A stretch of 8,261 nt of DNA from an uncultured Eggerthellaceae bacterium. GTDB lineage: Bacteria > Actinomycetota > Coriobacteriia > Coriobacteriales > Eggerthellaceae. The stretch lies in assembly GCA_902497215.1 (NCBI GenBank), contig CABVEH010000044.1:1-8261 (forward strand). The letters run 5' to 3'. Of this stretch, positions 6,064 to 8,261 are shown one piece after another. The notes under the pieces are model-generated. The model did not search any database. It was not told where the DNA came from and worked only from the letters and a program-made list of their open reading frames with translations. How positions within the stretch are numbered: position 1 is the first letter of the stretch; every line of letters starts with the position of its first letter. Made by a program: the position numbers and the translations under genes.

Positions 6064-8013
6064 CTAAACGACCTCCTCGTCGTAGCCCTTCCGCTCGTCA
6101 GCCGCACGCAGCTCGATCTCGGCCAGGTTCTCCATGGTCGAGCGGATGATGTCGCTTCGCGACAGCGACCCCACCAGCAAGCGTTCGTCGCCCATGACGA
6201 CGGGCACCTTCTTCAGGCGCTTCTCGGCTAGCAGCTTGCAGGCGTCCTCGAGCGGCGTCTCCACGTTCACACATATGGCGTTGGCCGTTGCTATCTTCAT
6301 GACGTTCAGGTCGAGCAGCTTCGACACACGCAGGGCCAGGCCTTCGTTGTCGGGCATCTGGTAGAGCATGTTCGTGGGGTCGAGCACCGTTACGTCGCTT
6401 CTCCCGATGTACTTCATTATGTCGCCGTCGGATATGAAGCCGACGACAGAGTTCGACCCGTCCACCACGGGAAGCCCCGAAGTCTTGCTGCTGGCGAGGA
6501 TCTGTGCAACGTCGCGGATGGTCGACTCGTTGGTGACCGAATAGGGCTCGGCGTTCATCATCATTCCCACCGTGATGACCTCGCCGTCCTCGGCCGGCGC
6601 CTCCTCCATGACGTACGACGCCTGGGGGCTGGGCTCGGTCTTGCGGTCGCGCACCATCGCCAGCACCATGACGAATATGACGGCCAGCATTATGGCGGTG
6701 AAGCAGAACGAGATGTGGATGCCGGCCATCTGCTGCTCGGCGGCCGGAAGGCCAGGGTATAGGAACGACGAGGTGGCAGAAAGCGAGACGAGTATGGCCG
6801 TGCCCAGCGACGCGCTGATCTGGTTGATGGTGTTGGCCGTGGCGTTGGCGTGCTGGATCACTCGGTTGTCCAACGAGTTGATGCCCCACGTGTTCAGCGG
6901 GGTCATGGTGAACTCGAGGCCAAGCGCTAGAAGCGTGTACACGCACGTGACGAACAGAAGCGGTGTCCCAAGGTTGAACGACACGAGGCCGACCGCCCCC
7001 ACGCAGGCGACGAACGTGCCCGGCACCGTCAGCTTGCGCACGCCGAACTTGTCGAACAGGCGGCCGGCCATCATGGCCGTTATGGCGCCTATCACGGCAC
7101 CGGGCAGCATGATCAGGCCGGTCTGCAAAGGAGTCGCGCCAAGCAGGTTCTGCAGGAATATGGGCAGCAGCACGCCTGTTCCGACGAGCCCCGCCTGGAA
7201 GCAGGCGACTATCGTGACCGTGGTGCGATAGTTCCTCGTCTTCAGCACCTGCACGCGCAAAAACGGAACAGGAAGCTTCCCCTGCCGGCGCACGAAGAAG
7301 AACATCAGCACCACGCCGAATGCGATCAGCACCAGGTTGAGCACAACGTTGTCGCTGGACGTGATGGACGACAGGCCGTACAGAAGCGACAGCAGCCCGA
7401 AGGACGAAAGCAGCACCGACACCTTGTCGAACGTGGTGCGCTCGAAGTCGCCATGGTTCCTAAGCACGAAGAACGAGGCAACGATGACCACAGCCGCGAT
7501 GACGGCCACCACCACGAACAGCGCACGCCACCCGATGGTTTCGACCAGCACGCCCGAAACCGACGGCCCGACCGCCGGCGCGAACCCGATCACCAGCGAC
7601 ACGATGCCCATGGCCGACCCGCGGCGCTCGCGCGGGAAGATCAACAGGATGACGGTGAACACCATGGGCATGACGAAGCCCGTCGCTGACGCCTGCAGCA
7701 TTCGGCCCAACAGCAGGAAGATGAACATGGGGGCGCAGGCCGCGAGCACCGTTCCTGCGGTGAAGATGCATAGGCCGCCTATGAAGAGCTGTCGCGTGCT
7801 GAACCTTCCCATAAGGTATGCAGACAGCGGAATTATGATGGCCTCTACCAGCGAGTATCCGCTGGTGAGCCACTGCACCGTGGTGGCGTCCACGTTCATG
7901 TCGCCCATGATCACGGGCAGCGCCGGCGAAAGCAGCGTCTGGTTAAGCACCACCAGAAGCGTGCCCGCCAAAAGCACCACAACAGTTCGCATCTGCTCGG
8001 AAGTAAGTCCCAT
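6064..8013 (-). CDS. EmrB/QacA-type (DHA2) MFS efflux permease with two C-terminal CBS domains
   Basis: This 649-residue inner-membrane protein should export drugs or other small molecules by proton antiport. Residues 9-455 give about 14 membrane segments, as expected for DHA2. Motifs seen are LNQTLLSPALP (23-33, with Asn where many relatives have Asp), GRFSTRQLF (69-77, a degenerate motif A), RMLQASATGF (104-113) and the antiporter motif C around GFAPAVGPSVSG (143-154). After a short linker comes a CBS pair, about 481-540 and 572-628. Both have the S-x-x-D ribose-contact pattern (S528-D531 and S618-D621), so adenosine-nucleotide binding is plausible. This suggests pumping gated by nucleotide or another cytosolic ligand, by analogy with CBS-bearing transporters such as OpuA and MgtE. 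The start at 8011-8013 is chosen because GAGGGTG lies just upstream and the first membrane helix follows at once; the frame upstream to 8223 is a leader artefact with a TTG start. The substrate is unknown. Confidence 0.94.
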   Translation of the reverse strand: MGLTSEQMRTVVVLLAGTLLVVLNQTLLSPALPVIMGDMNVDATTVQWLTSGYSLVEAIIIPLSAYLMGRFSTRQLFIGGLCIFTAGTVLAACAPMFIFLLLGRMLQASATGFVMPMVFTVILLIFPRERRGSAMGIVSLVIGFAPAVGPSVSGVLVETIGWRALFVVVAVIAAVVIVASFFVLRNHGDFERTTFDKVSVLLSSFGLLSLLYGLSSITSSDNVVLNLVLIAFGVVLMFFFVRRQGKLPVPFLRVQVLKTRNYRTTVTIVACFQAGLVGTGVLLPIFLQNLLGATPLQTGLIMLPGAVIGAITAMMAGRLFDKFGVRKLTVPGTFVACVGAVGLVSFNLGTPLLFVTCVYTLLALGLEFTMTPLNTWGINSLDNRVIQHANATANTINQISASLGTAILVSLSATSSFLYPGLPAAEQQMAGIHISFCFTAIMLAVIFVMVLAMVRDRKTEPSPQASYVMEEAPAEDGEVITVGMMMNAEPYSVTNESTIRDVAQILASSKTSGLPVVDGSNSVVGFISDGDIMKYIGRSDVTVLDPTNMLYQMPDNEGLALRVSKLLDLNVMKIATANAICVNVETPLEDACKLLAEKRLKKVPVVMGDERLLVGSLSRSDIIRSTMENLAEIELRAADERKGYDEEVV

Positions 8014-8033
8014 GTAAATCACCCTCGTCTTGC

Positions 8034-8093
8034 TCAAGAAAAAGAAACGTGCGCCCCATTCGCAACAAGCATCACAGAATGGGGAGCACGCAT
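8034..8093 (-). CDS. Possible 19-codon leader ORF through the attenuator
   Basis: An ATG at 8091-8093 opens the frame MRAPHSVMLVANGAHVSFS, ending with TGA at 8034-8036, about 20 bases before the efflux-pump start. It runs through both arms of the terminator hairpin and its U-tract, so a translating ribosome would melt the hairpin. There is no strong Shine-Dalgarno sequence, so translation is doubtful. It could equally be a chance frame. Confidence 0.25.
   Translation of the reverse strand: MRAPHSVMLVANGAHVSFS
8036..8090 (-). terminator. Attenuator terminator in the efflux-pump leader
   Basis: On the minus strand CGTGCTCCCCATTC (8090-8077) pairs with GAATGGGGCGCACG (8061-8048), 13 of 14 positions, with a 15-base loop. 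It is followed by TTTCTTTTTCTT (8047-8036), a strong intrinsic terminator. It sits downstream of the only visible promoter and 22 bases before the pump start codon, leaving no room for a promoter after it. Every pump transcript must therefore read through it. Upstream genes have their own terminator at 8219-8242, which argues that this one is for regulation. Confidence 0.72.
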
Positions 8094-8114
8094 TCGTAGA
8101 CCGTGAAGCGTTCC

Positions 8115-8120
8115 ATTGTA
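8115..8120 (-). promoter_or_regulatory. -10 box of the efflux-pump promoter
   Basis: TACAAT on the minus strand differs from the consensus at one base. A poor -35 candidate, TTTATC, lies 17 bases upstream. Transcription would start near 8108, giving a leader of about 95 bases that contains the attenuator. The weak -35 suggests low basal activity or help from an activator. Confidence 0.45.
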
Positions 8121-8218
8121 AGGCAAAAATCCCGCAAGATAAAGGCAGAAGACCACGAACGCGCCGTGGAGTCTCTTGCCGTGCGGGAGGTCCCGGACTG
8201 CCCAGAGAATCCGTCTGA

Positions 8219-8242
8219 GACAAAGAAGAGGCCCGAAGGGCC
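8219..8242 (-). terminator. Terminator of an off-window minus-strand gene
   Basis: GGCCC-TTC-GGGCC (8242-8230 on the minus strand) followed by TCTTCTTTGT is a compact intrinsic terminator. It probably ends a gene whose stop codon lies beyond the right edge, because no minus-strand stop codon is seen between 8261 and the stem. It isolates the efflux-pump gene from upstream transcription. Confidence 0.65.
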
Positions 8243-8261
8243 GCATGTGAAGGCGAGGGAG

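Noticed and set aside
8072..8116. 14-codon frame MERFTVYECVLPIL as leader peptide of the pump
   Set aside because: Its ATG overlaps the -10 box, so it would not be in the transcript from that promoter, and it lacks a ribosome binding site.
8014..8223. 70-residue N-terminal extension of the efflux pump
   Set aside because: It starts with TTG, is rich in Arg, Cys and Pro, would translate the promoter and attenuator, and the true ATG at 8011-8013 has a ribosome binding site and begins right at the first membrane helix.

Overview
The window looks like chromosomal DNA from a high-GC Gram-positive bacterium, most likely an actinobacterium of the class Coriobacteriia (Eggerthellaceae: Slackia, Eggerthella, Gordonibacter and relatives). 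This is inferred from the GC-rich coding style, a multidomain REC/HD-GYP/GGDEF protein, a DHA2 efflux pump with C-terminal CBS domains and a stand-alone MOSC protein. The genus is not determined. No rRNA, tRNA, CRISPR array, transposase or phage gene was seen.

Layout from left to right. At 1-21 (minus) are the first seven codons of a gene that runs off the window. At 91-2196 (minus, TTG start) is a 701-residue cyclic-di-GMP protein, ordered receiver, HD-GYP phosphodiesterase, PAS-like region, GGDEF cyclase. Its upstream region holds an extended -10 promoter and three degenerate direct repeats. At 2413-3918 (minus) is an unrecognised two-pass membrane protein with a long Glu-Pro-rich cytoplasmic arm. 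At 3990-4928 (minus) is cysteine synthase (cysK type). At 5034-5465 (minus) is a 143-residue MOSC-domain protein. At 5715-5984 (plus) is an 89-residue protein of unknown function, divergent from the MOSC gene. At 6064-8013 (minus) is an EmrB/QacA-type (DHA2) drug-efflux permease fused to two CBS domains. Its 3' end converges on the 89-residue gene across a probable bidirectional terminator. A terminator for an off-window gene lies at 8219-8242. All noncoding gaps are under 300 bases.

The most interesting signals are in two 5' leaders. The MOSC leader can form a hairpin just upstream of the Shine-Dalgarno sequence. A perfect 9-bp helix encloses that hairpin and reaches the A of the AUG, and the loop of a second upstream hairpin could compete for one of its strands. 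This looks like a candidate translational switch. The efflux-pump leader carries a strong intrinsic terminator (13 of 14 arm positions paired, then a U-rich tract) between the only visible promoter and the start codon. A 19-codon open frame runs through that terminator, so the pump is probably controlled by attenuation.

There is no single obvious operon. Cysteine synthase and the MOSC protein are neighbours and may share sulfur chemistry, since cysteine is the sulfur source for molybdenum-cofactor sulfuration, but this link is inference. The c-di-GMP protein and the efflux pump appear to be independent sensory units.
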